A program made the position numbers and the translations under genes. From NCBI RefSeq assembly GCF_947486615.1, contig NZ_CANKUD010000016.1, positions 1-64,000 on the forward strand: a stretch of DNA of 64,000 bases, in the 5' to 3' direction. Source of the stretch: an uncultured Modestobacter sp. (GTDB lineage: Bacteria > Actinomycetota > Actinomycetes > Mycobacteriales > Geodermatophilaceae). Positions 35,727 to 46,533 of this stretch are shown piece after piece. The notes under the pieces were generated by a model. The model had not been told where the DNA came from. It did no database searches and saw only the letters and a program-made list of their open reading frames with translations. Position 1 is the stretch's first letter. Each line of letters starts with the position of its first letter.

Positions 35727-36368
35727 TCAGCCCACCCGGATGCCCAGCTCGGCGGCCAGCCCGGTGGCCCAGCCGGTCAGCTGCGCCGGGCTGATCGTGC
35801 AGCCGCGGAGGTCGGCGACGCCGTCCAGCAGGTCGATCTGCGCGCCCCGCAGGTCGACGTCCCGGTTGCGCGCCTGCCGGAGCACCAGCGAGCCCACCGT
35901 GCAGTCGACCAGCCGCAGGTCGCGCAGGTCGGCGCCGCTGGCGTCCAGCTCACCGATGGTGCAGCCGGTGAGCCCGACGTCGACCAGGGTGGCCCCGCGC
36001 AGGTCCAGGAAGTCGACCTTCACCCCGGTCAGGGCCACCCGGGTCAGCCCGGCACCGGCCGCGGTGACCGCGCCGAACCGGCCGCCGTCGACCACGACGT
36101 CCAGCAGCGTGGCGTCCACCAGCGACCACGCCGGTGAGCGCGGCGCGGTGAGCAGGCAGGTGGACAGCCGGGCCCGGTCGAACGGCACCCCGGCCAGGTC
36201 GCAGTCGGTGAGCACGCACTCCAGGAACCGGGCGCCGGTCGCGTCCCCGGTCAGCACCGGCCCGGGGAAGCGCAGGCCGTCCGCGGTCCCGCCACCGGTC
36301 AGCTCCGGGCCGGGGGCGTCGTCCAGCGGGGGGAGCAGGGCCTCGAGGTCGGCGGCGTCGATCGGCAC
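35727..36368 (-). CDS. Pentapeptide repeat protein
   Basis: 213 residues built of pentapeptide-like repeats (A-D/N-L-x-x spacing: LTDCDLAGVPFDRARLSTCL, DLRGATLVDVGLTGC, DASGADLRDLRLVDC, NRDVDLRGAQIDLLDG), which fold as a right-handed beta helix. Some members mimic DNA and protect gyrase, but no specific link is visible here. It converges on the MutL gene 7 bp away. Confidence 0.85.
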   Translation of the reverse strand: MPIDAADLEALLPPLDDAPGPELTGGGTADGLRFPGPVLTGDATGARFLECVLTDCDLAGVPFDRARLSTCLLTAPRSPAWSLVDATLLDVVVDGGRFGAVTAAGAGLTRVALTGVKVDFLDLRGATLVDVGLTGCTIGELDASGADLRDLRLVDCTVGSLVLRQARNRDVDLRGAQIDLLDGVADLRGCTISPAQLTGWATGLAAELGIRVG

Positions 36369-36405
36369 GGCGCCATCCTGGCCCGTCGCCGTCCGCCCCG
36401 GTGGG

Positions 36406-37260
36406 TCAGCGCGCCTTCCGCCGTCCCCGGTGGGCCGGCCTTGCCCCCGGCCGGGGGGCGGGGGCGGGTGTGCTCCGGGTGGCGACTGGCGCGGGCATCT
36501 GCCGCAGGACGTACAGCTGCTGCTCCAGGGTCCACAGGTTGTTCGTGGTCCAGTACAGGAGCACCCCGACCGGGAAGAAGAAGCCGGTGACCAGCAGCCC
36601 GGCCGGCATGCCGTAGAGCAGCACCTTCTGCACCGTGGCCGCCTGGCCCTCGACCGGTCCGGCCCGCCGCTGGGTCAGCTTCTGGGTGAGGAAGGAGGTC
36701 AGGCACATCGCCACGATCAGCACGACGGCGACCACCTGGACCCGGGTCTCCGAGGCGCCGGCCTGGTCGAGGACGGCCGAGCGCAGCGGCTCGCGCATCG
36801 TGAACGAGCTGGAGATCGGCGCCCCGGCGAGCGTGGCGCCGGCAGCCTGCTGGGTGAGCTCGAAGGACCAGCCGTAGAGCCCGTTCGCACCTGGGGCGAG
36901 CCGGCGCAGCACGTGCAACAGCGCGAGGAAGACCGGCACCTGCAGCAGTGACGGCAGGCAGCCGGCCAGCGGGTTGACGCCGCGCTCCTGCTGCAGCGTC
37001 AGGATCTCGCGGCTGAGCCGCTCCTTGTCGCCGGCGTGCCGCTCCCGCAGCGCCCGGATCTGCGGCTGGAGCTCCTGCACCGCCCGCTGCGACCGCACCT
37101 GCCTCGTGAACAGCGGGAAGAGCAGTAGCCGGACGGTGATGACGAGCAGGACGATGGCCAGCACCCAGGCGGGGCCGCCGGCCGGGTCGAGGAACGTGGC
37201 GAGCAGTGCGTGCCACTGCGCCAGGACCCAGGCGATCACGGTGTAGAGCCAGTCGAGCAT
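36406..37260 (-). CDS. yidC: YidC/Oxa1-family membrane insertase, paralogue
   Basis: 284 residues with five hydrophobic segments. VRLLLFPLFTRQVRSQRAVQELQPQI and ERGVNPLAGCLPSLLQVPVFLALL are the YidC/Oxa1 signature blocks, and FPVGVLLYWTTNNLWTLEQQ the last helix. The C-terminal tail is Pro/Arg-rich and basic, suited to ribosome contact. It is shorter than most actinobacterial YidC proteins and is not next to rnpA/rpmH, so it is likely a second insertase. It follows a DUF6412 gene, a recurring neighbour. Confidence 0.9.
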   Translation of the reverse strand: MLDWLYTVIAWVLAQWHALLATFLDPAGGPAWVLAIVLLVITVRLLLFPLFTRQVRSQRAVQELQPQIRALRERHAGDKERLSREILTLQQERGVNPLAGCLPSLLQVPVFLALLHVLRRLAPGANGLYGWSFELTQQAAGATLAGAPISSSFTMREPLRSAVLDQAGASETRVQVVAVVLIVAMCLTSFLTQKLTQRRAGPVEGQAATVQKVLLYGMPAGLLVTGFFFPVGVLLYWTTNNLWTLEQQLYVLRQMPAPVATRSTPAPAPRPGARPAHRGRRKAR

Positions 37261-37443
37261 GCGGGGACCTCGAGACGGTTCGGGGCGCGTCGCTGCGCGG
37301 CCGCACCGGGAGACCGGGGCGGGGCGCGACGCGAGGGGAGGGGGAGCACCCGAGCTCCGGTGGGAGATCGGGTGGTCGAGCCGGCAGCCCCTCGGCCGAC
37401 GGTGCGCGCGACGGCTCAGCCGGGAGGCGCGGTCACCGAGGGG

Positions 37444-37773
37444 TCAGGCGGGCTGGGGTGCGCGCGGCAGCACCCGGCCGGGCGCGTCGGGGCTGCTCTG
37501 CCGGCGGAAGGATCCGCGGCGGCACCGCTCGTCGGCGGCCGGGGCGTCGGGGGAGGCGGCGACCCGCAGGACCGACCGGCCGGCCAGCGGCGCGCGGGAC
37601 AGCAGGCGCGCGGCGAGCGCGAGGGCCAGGGCGGTGCTGAGCGCGGTGACCGAACCGGTCGACCCGTGCACCGGGAGCACCAGGAGCAAGGTGCTGGCCA
37701 GCAGGGCGAGCAGCAGGCTCCACCTGGCTGCCTCCGCCTCTGCCCGCACGGCCCGAGTCTGTGCCTCCGGCAC
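37444..37773 (-). CDS. DUF6412 domain membrane protein
   Basis: 109 residues. Two hydrophobic stretches (SLLLALLASTLLLVLPVHG and TALSTALALALAARLL) and the family's typical C-terminus, RRQSSPDAPGRVLPRAPQPA. The family is found beside YidC genes in actinobacteria, as here. GTG start at 37773; a GTG eight codons later is possible. No clear ribosome binding site. The 183 bp to the YidC gene hold nothing recognisable. Confidence 0.75.
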   Translation of the reverse strand: MPEAQTRAVRAEAEAARWSLLLALLASTLLLVLPVHGSTGSVTALSTALALALAARLLSRAPLAGRSVLRVAASPDAPAADERCRRGSFRRQSSPDAPGRVLPRAPQPA

Positions 37774-37805
37774 CCAGGAGGCAAGCACCGCGCGTGGCGG
37801 GCAGC

Positions 37806-39338
37806 TCAGCCGTACGGGGTGAGCGTGCCGGCCCAGGAGCCGGACGCCGTCCGGGCGAACCCGGCCGCCTCGCCGGCGGCGATGTCCCGGGCGGCGTAGC
37901 CGCCGGTGCCGGCGCCCACGCAGGCCAGCACGGTGACCAGCCCGGCGCGGCGCTGCGCCCACGACTGCCGCACCTGCCAGCCGACGACGGCGCGGCCCTG
38001 CAGCACGGTGTGCTCCCGCACCAGCCACCCCGAGCGGACGGCGAAGGAGCGCGGCCCGGCGGCGTGCCCGAGCGCGGCGTAGCGGGCCAGCCCGAGCGGG
38101 ACGCCGAGCGCGGTCAGCACCGCACCGGCGACCAGCAGGGGCCACCAGTCGCTGCTGGCGACGGCGGTGAGCACCGCACCGGCGAGCAGCACCAGCAGCC
38201 CCAGCGCGGTGGCGCGCACGACGGAGCGGCGGCGGGCGGCGGGCGGGTGCACGACCAGCGGTCCCGGGTCGTCGACCAGCCGGCCGGCCAGCGACCAGGC
38301 CTCGGCGTGCGGTCCGAGCGGCAGCAGCTGCCCGCGGCGGGCGGCGTCGCCCAGGCCGGTGACCAGCGCGCTCGCCCGGGCCGCGCCGACCAGCCGCATG
38401 CCCACGCCCTGGCTCACCGTGCAGCCGCGGATCCGGTCGATCTCCAGCTCGGTGTGCCGGCGGGTCACCAGGCCGCGGACGGCGATCAGCGAGCCGCCGC
38501 GGCGCACCAGCCGGAAGCCCCAGTTGACCACCGCGCTGCCGATGATCGACCCGAGCGCCAGCAGCAGCAGCGCCACGGCCAGCGCGGCGGCGGCGACCGC
38601 GCCGTCCGGCAGGTCCGGGCGGTCCAGCTCGGGCACGAAGCGGTCGGGGATCTCGTCGATCAGCCGGAACAGCGCGCCGATCGCGGCCAGCGGGACGGCG
38701 AGGTAGCTGCCGACCAGCGGCGCGTAGAGCAGCCAGCGCCGGTCGAACCGGGCGATCTCCTCCTCCGGCTCCTCGGCCGGGGGCGCGGTGGCCGGGTCGC
38801 CGTCCGCCTCCGGGGCGCCGGCCACGACCCGCGCCCGGCGGGCCAGCAGCCGGGCACGCAGCCGGTCGCCCTCCGCCTGGGGCACACCGTCGACGAGCAG
38901 CTCCTCCTCGGTGCCGCCCGTCGACCCGGCGGCCGCGTCGACCCGCACCCGGACCAGGCCGAACAGCCGGTGCAGGGCCGGGGCCTCCACCTCCACCCCG
39001 CGCACCCGGTCCAGCGGCACGGTGCGCACCGACCGGGAGAGCAGCCCGCGGGTGACCACCATCGCCGTCTCGGTGTCGGCGTAGCTGAACCGCCACCAGG
39101 TGACCGCCGCCCACAGCAGCGAGAGCAGGGTGACGCCGACGACGAGGGCGACCACGGTGAGCACCCCGCCGTCCAGGCCGCGGGCCGCGCCGAAGGCCAG
39201 CGCCACCGGCACCAGTCCACGGGCCTGCCGGAACGTGATCGTGTGCAGCAGCAGCACCCAGGCAGACGTACGCCGTCCGGTCACCTCTGCCGGGTCGGTC
39301 ACCGCCGCCGGGTCGGTCACCCCGGCCGGGTCGGTCAC
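37806..39338 (-). CDS. Membrane protein with bacterial PH domains (YdbT-like)
   Basis: 510 residues. Repeated units of a helix pair followed by a bPH2 domain: VVTRGLLSRSVRTVPLDRVR, AVRGLVTRRHTELEIDRIRG and AVRSGWLVREHTVLQGRAVV mark three PH copies. It follows the small bPH2 gene with a GTGA overlap, the usual YdbS-YdbT arrangement linked to resistance to some bacteriocins. The start is unusual: three 18-bp repeats each supply an in-frame GTG. Confidence 0.88.
   Translation of the reverse strand: MTDPAGVTDPAAVTDPAEVTGRRTSAWVLLLHTITFRQARGLVPVALAFGAARGLDGGVLTVVALVVGVTLLSLLWAAVTWWRFSYADTETAMVVTRGLLSRSVRTVPLDRVRGVEVEAPALHRLFGLVRVRVDAAAGSTGGTEEELLVDGVPQAEGDRLRARLLARRARVVAGAPEADGDPATAPPAEEPEEEIARFDRRWLLYAPLVGSYLAVPLAAIGALFRLIDEIPDRFVPELDRPDLPDGAVAAAALAVALLLLALGSIIGSAVVNWGFRLVRRGGSLIAVRGLVTRRHTELEIDRIRGCTVSQGVGMRLVGAARASALVTGLGDAARRGQLLPLGPHAEAWSLAGRLVDDPGPLVVHPPAARRRSVVRATALGLLVLLAGAVLTAVASSDWWPLLVAGAVLTALGVPLGLARYAALGHAAGPRSFAVRSGWLVREHTVLQGRAVVGWQVRQSWAQRRAGLVTVLACVGAGTGGYAARDIAAGEAAGFARTASGSWAGTLTPYG
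39285..39338 (-). repeat. 18-bp tandem repeat at a gene start
   Basis: Three copies of an 18-bp unit encoding V-T-D-P-A-x, with a partial fourth (VTG). Each begins with GTG in frame, so translation of the PH-domain protein could begin at any of four codons. Confidence 0.85.
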
Positions 39339-39850
39339 GTGGCCTCGTCCCGCACCAGCTCCGCCCGCCGGGCCAGGTCGTCGGCGACCCGCCGCGCCAC
39401 GTCGGCGCCCAGGTGCGGGATCCGGACGGTGCCCTGCGAGGACGCGGTGAGCACCGCGACGGTGGCCAGGCCGAACACCTGCTGGAACACCCCGCGGGTC
39501 ACGTCGACGGTCTGGATCCGGGAGATCGGCACCAGCGTCCAGGTGCGGGTGAGCCAGCCGGTCTGGGTGTAGACCGCCTCGTCGGTGACCTCCCACCGGT
39601 GCACCCGGTACCGCAGCCGCGGCTGTACCCCGATGTCCAGGACCACGGTGAGCAGCACCAGCGCCGGCCCGCCCCAGCGCACCAGGGTGGGCCACCAGCC
39701 GGCGTCCCCGGGCACGAAGACGATGAGCGCGGTGACGACGGCCGCCTCGATGAGCGCGGTCACCACGCCCTGGGCGACCCAGAGGCTGATCGCCGAGCGG
39801 GACAGCGACCAGGCAGGTTCCCGGACGGGCGCCGGTGGGGGAGCGGACAT
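39335..39850 (-). CDS. Small bacterial PH domain protein (YdbS-like)
   Basis: 171 residues: two membrane helices (AISLWVAQGVVTALIEAAVV, then WGGPALVLLTVVLDIGV) and one bPH2 domain (YRVHRWEVTDEAVYTQTGWL, RTWTLVPISRIQTVDVTRG). ATG at 39850 is preferred (AGGATGGG upstream); an ATG three codons earlier is possible. It is translationally coupled to the larger PH protein. Confidence 0.88.
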   Translation of the reverse strand: MSAPPPAPVREPAWSLSRSAISLWVAQGVVTALIEAAVVTALIVFVPGDAGWWPTLVRWGGPALVLLTVVLDIGVQPRLRYRVHRWEVTDEAVYTQTGWLTRTWTLVPISRIQTVDVTRGVFQQVFGLATVAVLTASSQGTVRIPHLGADVARRVADDLARRAELVRDEAT

Positions 39851-39921
39851 CGCGCCCATCCTGGCAGTGCGCGGGCCCGGACACCCCGCTCCACCGGTGG
39901 TGGCGGCATGCGGGTGGGACG

Positions 39922-40266
39922 ATGGGTGTCGTGATGATGCCCATGCAGGTCCCCACCGTGCCCGCCGCCGAGGTCCCCGACGACGCCGTCGTGCTCGACG
40001 TGCGCGAGGACGACGAGTGGGCGGCCGGGCACATCGACGGCGCCACCCACATCGCGATGGGCGACGTCCCGGCCCGGCTCGGCGACGTGCCCGAGGGCGA
40101 CCCGCTCTACGTCACCTGCCGCAGCGGCGGCCGCTCGGCGCGGGTCACCGCCTGGCTGAACCAGAACGGCTACGACGCGGTGAACGTCGGCGGCGGGATG
40201 GGCGAGTGGGACGCCGCCGGCCGGCCGATGGTCAGCGAGACCGGCCGCCCGCCCTACGTCGTCTGA
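39922..40266 (+). CDS. Rhodanese-like sulfurtransferase
   Basis: 114 residues, single rhodanese domain: VVLDVREDDEWAAGHIDGAT and the active loop TCRSGGRSARV with the catalytic cysteine, then GYDAVNVGGGMGEWDAAG. It carries persulfide sulfur or acts in signalling. ATG at 39922 follows GGGTGGGACG; several Met/Val codons close by leave the exact start open. Confidence 0.88.
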   Translation: MGVVMMPMQVPTVPAAEVPDDAVVLDVREDDEWAAGHIDGATHIAMGDVPARLGDVPEGDPLYVTCRSGGRSARVTAWLNQNGYDAVNVGGGMGEWDAAGRPMVSETGRPPYVV

Positions 40267-40273
40267 GGAAGGA

Positions 40274-40322
40274 CCCCGTCCTCCTCATCCCTCGCACGCT
40301 CGGGACGAGCCTCTGGACGGGG
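40274..40322. terminator. Possible shared terminator between convergent genes
   Basis: CCCCGTCC (40274-40281) and GGACGGGG (40315-40322) pair across a 33-base loop that itself contains a short CTCG/CGAG pairing. It lies between the rhodanese stop and the ligase stop. Confidence 0.4.
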
Positions 40323-40350
40323 CCGGCGGCGGGGGCATCCAGCAGGGTCG

Positions 40351-41967
40351 TCAGCTGCGGACGGGGTACTCGGCGAAGCGGGTGCGCAGGTCCTTCTTGG
40401 AGAACTTGCCGACGCTGGTCTTGGGCACCTCGTCGATGAACTCCACCGCGTCCGGGAGCCACCACTTGGCCACCAGCGGCGTGATGTGGTCGAGGATCTC
40501 CTGCTCGGTGGCCTGCTCCCCGGGCTTCAGGACGACGCAGGCCAGCGGCCGCTCGTCCCACTTCGGGTGCGGGATGGCGACGACCGCGGCCTCGGCGACG
40601 GCCGGGTGGCTCATGATCGCGTTCTCCAGGTCGACCGAGGAGATCCACTCGCCGCCGGACTTGATCAGGTCCTTGGTGCGGTCGGCGATCCGGATGTTGC
40701 CGGCCTCGTCCATCGCGGCCACGTCGCCGGTCTTCATCCAGCCGTCCTCGGTGGACAGCTCCACGCCGGCGTCGGGGGAGTAGTAGTCGCGGGCGCACCA
40801 CGGCCCGCGCACCTGCAGCTCGCCGGTGGCCGTGTCGTCCCAGGGCAGCGGGTCGGTGGTGCCCGCCTCCACGATCCGGGCCTCCACCCCGAACAGCGGC
40901 ACGCCCTGCCGGGCACGCCGGTCGGCCTGGGTGGCCTCGTCGGCGTCGGCCCAGCGCGCGGACAGCGTGCCGCCGGAGGCGACCGGGTGCGTCTCGGTCA
41001 TGCCCCACGCCTGGTACAGCGGCAGCCCGACCTGCTCGCGGTAGGCCTCCGACAGCGCCTTGGGCACCGCCGACCCACCGCAGCCGATCTTGCGCAGCCG
41101 GTGCGGGCGCCCGGCCAGGTGCGGCAGCGCGCCCTGGAAGATCGTCGGGACGCCGGCGGTGAAGGTGACGCCCTCGTCGACGATCAGGTCGGCCAGTGCC
41201 TGGGGCTGCATCATCGCGCCGGGGAAGACCATCGCCGCGCCCGCCGCCGGGGCCGCGTGCGCGATCCCCCAGGCGTTGGCGTGGAACATCGGCACGATCG
41301 GCATCGCGACGTCCTCCACGCCGATGCCGAAACCGTTGGGGGAGACCACGGCCATGGTGTGCAGCACCGTCGAGCGGTGGGAGTAGACGACGCCCTTCGG
41401 GTTCCCGGTGGTGCCGCTCGTGTAGCACATCGAGGCCGCGGCGTTCTCGTCCGTGGTGCCGAAGTCGACGGGCTGCGCGTCGGCCAGCAGCGCCTCGTAG
41501 TCGTGCACCCGCGGGTCGTCGGGGATCTCGGCGTCGCCACCGTCGTCCATCACCACCACGTGCCGGACGGTGGTCATCGTGTCGATCAGCGGCCACAGCA
41601 GCGGCAGCACGGTGCGGTCGACGAAGACGACCTCGTCCTCGGCGTGGTTGGCGATGTAGGTCAGCTGCTCGGGGAAGAGGCGCACGTTCAAGGTGTGCAG
41701 CACCCGGCCGGTGCACGGGGCGGCGAAGTACAGCTCCAGGTGGCGAGCGGAGTTCCAGGCGAACGTGCCCACCCGGCCGTCGGCGCTGATCCCCAGCGTG
41801 TCCAGGACGCCGCCCAGTCGTCGGGTGCGCATCGCCCACTCGGCGTACGTGGTGCGAACCTTGCCGCCGGGGTTGTTGGTGACGATCGGGACGTCGCCGT
41901 GGTGCTGCTCGGCGTGCCGGAAGATCGAGTCGACGGTCAGGGGGACGTCCTGCATCAGCCCGCGCAT
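40351..41967 (-). CDS. Long-chain fatty acyl-CoA ligase (FadD-like)
   Basis: 538 residues of the adenylate-forming family: A3 motif YTSGTTGNPKGVVYSHRS, A5 YQAWGMTETHP, A7 DGWMKTGDVAAMD, A8 RIADRTKDLIKSGGEWIS, and A10 lysine in VPKTSVGKFSKKD. It activates a medium- or long-chain acid with ATP and CoA. ATG at 41967 (MRGLMQDVPLTVDSIF) is the family-like start. It stands alone. Confidence 0.9.
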   Translation of the reverse strand: MRGLMQDVPLTVDSIFRHAEQHHGDVPIVTNNPGGKVRTTYAEWAMRTRRLGGVLDTLGISADGRVGTFAWNSARHLELYFAAPCTGRVLHTLNVRLFPEQLTYIANHAEDEVVFVDRTVLPLLWPLIDTMTTVRHVVVMDDGGDAEIPDDPRVHDYEALLADAQPVDFGTTDENAAASMCYTSGTTGNPKGVVYSHRSTVLHTMAVVSPNGFGIGVEDVAMPIVPMFHANAWGIAHAAPAAGAAMVFPGAMMQPQALADLIVDEGVTFTAGVPTIFQGALPHLAGRPHRLRKIGCGGSAVPKALSEAYREQVGLPLYQAWGMTETHPVASGGTLSARWADADEATQADRRARQGVPLFGVEARIVEAGTTDPLPWDDTATGELQVRGPWCARDYYSPDAGVELSTEDGWMKTGDVAAMDEAGNIRIADRTKDLIKSGGEWISSVDLENAIMSHPAVAEAAVVAIPHPKWDERPLACVVLKPGEQATEQEILDHITPLVAKWWLPDAVEFIDEVPKTSVGKFSKKDLRTRFAEYPVRS

Positions 41968-42218
41968 GGCCGCATGGTGCCAGTGACCGGGCTCACGTTC
42001 CACCCGCTCGGCCACGCAGGGACCGCCCGTGCCGCAGCTGCCGCAGGAGTCGGGTGGTCACCGAGCGTTTCCAGTGGCCACCACGCAGCGTGATCGGATC
42101 GGGGCTCTCCGCCCTCGTTGCACCTCCATCGAGGGGGGTCCAGCAGACGCTGAGGCCCCGCGGGGCGCAGATGAACGCGTCGTTACGCGACCGTGACGGT
42201 CGACTTGGCCTCCAGGGC

Positions 42219-42247
42219 TTGACGCACCCCCGTTGTTAGCGCTCACA
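42219..42247 (+). promoter_or_regulatory. Promoter with LacI-type operator before the sugar ABC operon
   Basis: TTGACG (42219-42224) is followed by the near-palindrome TGTTAGCGCTCACA (42234-42247), whose core NGCGCTN is the LacI/GalR operator type. A matching site occurs at 47597. The rest of the 343-bp gap (41968-42310) holds no gene. Confidence 0.78.
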
Positions 42248-42310
42248 CTGTCTCGGCTCGCACAGATGCGGGCCTGCGCCAACGGGCGGCAGATGTCTCG
42301 AAGGAGAGAT

Positions 42311-43456
42311 GTGGCAGTGAACAAGAAGCTCGGGCTGACCGCCCTCGGTGCCGCACTGGCCCTCGGCCTCACGGCCTGTGGTGGCGGCGGCGCCGGCAGC
42401 AACAACGACACCGCGGACGCCGACCCGGGTGACCTCACCATCGGTGTCGCGATGCCCACGCAGACCTCCGAGCGGTGGATCGCCGACGGCGAGGCCGTCG
42501 AGTCGCAGCTCGAGGAGGCCGGCTACGACGTCAACCTGCAGTTCGCCGGTGACGACATCCCGACCCAGGCGCAGCAGATCGACCAGATGATCACCGAGGG
42601 CGCCGACCTGCTGATCGTCGCCGCGATCGACGGCACCGCGCTGAGCGCGCAGCTGCAGAACGCCGCCGACCAGGGCATCCCGGTCATCAGCTACGACCGG
42701 CTGATCCGCGACACCGAGAACGTCGACTTCTACGTCAGCTTCGACAACTACCAGGTCGGCGTCGCGCAGGGCACCGCCCTGCTGGCCGGCCTGGGTGTCA
42801 CCGACGAGGAGGGCAACGCGACGGGTGCCACCGGGCCGTTCAACGTCGAGCTGTTCGCCGGCTCGCTGGACGACAACAACGCCGGGTTCTTCTTCAACGG
42901 CGCCTACGACACGCTCGAGCCGTACATCACCGACGGCACGCTGGTCGTGAAGTCCGGCCAGACGAGCATCGAGCAGGCCGCCACGCTGCGCTGGTCGCAG
43001 GAGACGGCGCAGCGTCGCATGGAGGACCTGCTGACCTCCAGCTACAGCGACGGCTCGGTCGTCAACGGCGTCCTCTCGCCCTACGACGGCATCTCGCGCG
43101 GCATCATCACCGCCCTGCAGAACGCCGGCTACGGCACCGACGCCAAGCCGATGCCGGTCATCACCGGTCAGGACGCCGAGATCGCCTCGGTCAAGCTGAT
43201 CCAGGACGGCGTCCAGAGCTCCACCATCTTCAAGGACACCCGCACGCTGGCCGAGCAGGCCGTCACCGCGGCCGAGGCCTTCCTCGAGGGTGAGGAGCCG
43301 GAGGCCAACGACACCGAGACGTACGACAACGGTGTCAAGGTCGTCCCGTCCTACCTGCTGGAGATCGAGACGGTCTACCAGGACGACATCCAGCCGGTCC
43401 TGATCGACTCGGGCTACTGGACCGCCGAAGAGGTCGCCTCGGGCCAGTCGGACTGA
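42311..43456 (+). CDS. chvE: Sugar ABC transporter substrate-binding lipoprotein (ChvE type)
   Basis: 381 residues. Lipoprotein signal with lipobox LTAC (cleavage before the Cys near residue 24), then a type I periplasmic-binding fold: GVAMPTQTSERWIADGEAVE, IDQMITEGADLLIVAAIDGT, VISYDRLIRDTENVDFYVSF match ChvE/multiple-monosaccharide binders. AAGGAGAG precedes the GTG at 42311; a GTG two codons later is possible. It feeds MmsA-MmsB and likely binds arabinose and related sugars. Confidence 0.92.
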   Translation: MAVNKKLGLTALGAALALGLTACGGGGAGSNNDTADADPGDLTIGVAMPTQTSERWIADGEAVESQLEEAGYDVNLQFAGDDIPTQAQQIDQMITEGADLLIVAAIDGTALSAQLQNAADQGIPVISYDRLIRDTENVDFYVSFDNYQVGVAQGTALLAGLGVTDEEGNATGATGPFNVELFAGSLDDNNAGFFFNGAYDTLEPYITDGTLVVKSGQTSIEQAATLRWSQETAQRRMEDLLTSSYSDGSVVNGVLSPYDGISRGIITALQNAGYGTDAKPMPVITGQDAEIASVKLIQDGVQSSTIFKDTRTLAEQAVTAAEAFLEGEEPEANDTETYDNGVKVVPSYLLEIETVYQDDIQPVLIDSGYWTAEEVASGQSD

Positions 43457-43475
43457 CGTCCGTCCCCCCACAGTC

Positions 43476-43514
43476 CCGGCCGGGCTCGGCGCACTCGCTG
43501 CCGAGCCCGGCCGG
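43476..43514 (+). terminator. Hairpin between binding-protein and ATPase genes
   Basis: 15-bp perfect arms (43476-43490, 43500-43514) with a 9-base loop, 20 bases past the binding-protein stop. Such partial terminators keep binding-protein mRNA more abundant than the transporter genes. No T tract. Confidence 0.7.
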
Positions 43515-43581
43515 TACCACCTCCCGGACCTGCCTCTGGACAGGACCGGGACAGCCCGGGGAGCCGGGCAACCGGAAACGC

Positions 43582-43607
43582 GGGGCCGACCGTCACACGT
43601 CGGCCCC
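43582..43607 (+). other. Second intercistronic hairpin before mmsA
   Basis: GGGGCCGAC - 8 bases - GTCGGCCCC, 9-bp perfect arms, 39 bases before the ATPase start. It may add to attenuation or mRNA processing. Confidence 0.55.
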
Positions 43608-43645
43608 CACCCATCCCGCTGAGAGGGCGAGGACGACGTAGTCCC

Positions 43646-45177
<1,532 letters not shown>

Positions 45178-45181
<4 letters not shown>

Positions 45182-46443
45182 CCAGGACCGTGCCTCCGTC
45201 GTCGGAGCCGGAAGCGCAGTCGGCCACCGCACCCAAGGACGTGGCCCCCGCCGTCGCGGCGGGTGGCCAGGACGACGGCATCCGCTCGCTGTTCTCCCGC
45301 AACCTGCGGACCAGCGGCATCTACATCGCGTTCGTCGCGATCGTCGCGCTGTTCGCGATCCTGACCGAGGGCACCTCGCTGAGCCCCGGCAACATCACGA
45401 ACATCGTCCTGCAGTACTCCTACATCCTGGTGCTGGCCATCGGCATGGTCATCGTGATCATCGCCGGCCACATCGACCTGTCGGTCGGCTCGGTGGTGGC
45501 GCTGACCGGCGCCGTCTCGGCGGTGCTGGTCATCCGGCAGGGCGTGCCCTGGTGGGTCGGCGCGCTCGCCGCGATCGCCGTCGGCCTGGTGGTCGGGGCG
45601 TGGCACGGCTTCTGGGTCGCCTACGTCGGCATCCCCGCCTTCATCGTCACCCTCGCCGGCATGCTGCTGTTCCGCGGTCTGACCCTGCAGGTGCTGGAGA
45701 ACATCTCCCTCTCGCCGTTCCCGAGCGAGTACCAGAAGATCGCCAGCGGCTTCTCCAACGGGCTGATCGGCGGCAACGGCTACGACGCCTTCACCCTGCT
45801 CATCGGTGGGATCGCGGTCGCCGGCTACGCCTTCAGCCAGTTCCGCACCCGGCAGGCCCGCACGGCCTACAAGCAGCCGGTCGAGTCCTTCCCGCTCTTC
45901 GTGGCGAAGATCGTCGCGGTCGGCCTCGTGGTCATGGCCTTCGCCTGGCAGCTCGCCAACGCGCGTGGCCTGCCCTACGTGCTGGTCATCCTGGCCGCGC
46001 TGATCCTCATCTACAGCGTCGTCACGAAGCGGTCGGTCTTCGGCCGCCAGGTCTACGCGATCGGCGGCAACCTGTCGGCCGCGACGCTGTCCGGCGTCAA
46101 GGTCAAGGCCGTCAACTTCTGGATCTTCGTCAACATGGGCTTCCTGTCCGCGGTGGCCGGGATCATCTACTCCTCCCGGTCCAACGGCGCGCAGCCGGCC
46201 GCGGGTGAGATGTTCGAGCTCGACGCGATCGCCGCCGCGTTCATCGGTGGCGCCGCCGTCACCGGTGGTGTCGGCACCGTCGTCGGCGCCATGGTCGGTG
46301 GCCTGATCATGGCCGTCATGAGCAACGGCATGCAGCTCATGGGCGTCGACCAGTCGATCCAGTCGGTGGTCAAGGGCCTCGTGCTGCTGCTCGCCGTCGC
46401 CTTCGACGTCTACAACAAGCGGCGCGCCGGCTCCTCCCGCTGA
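45178..46443 (+). CDS. mmsB: Multiple-monosaccharide ABC transporter permease
   Basis: 421 residues, about 10-11 membrane helices, with the family block [20 protein letters not shown] and [21 protein letters not shown] hydrophilic N-terminal 40 residues precede the first helix. It is longer than RbsC and of MmsB/GguB size. It closes the transport operon, followed by a terminator. Confidence 0.94.
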
Positions 46444-46465
46444 CGCAGTCGTAGGACCACCGGTC

Positions 46466-46491
46466 GGGGGGCGGCATCGGGGCCGCCCCCC
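46466..46491 (+). terminator. Terminator after mmsB
   Basis: GGGGGGCGGC - 6-base loop - GCCGCCCCCC, 10-bp perfect stem, 23 bases past the mmsB stop. Confidence 0.8.
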
Positions 46492-46533
46492 ACTCGAGGA
46501 CGGCATCGTCGCCGTCCTCCCGAAGGGGGAACG

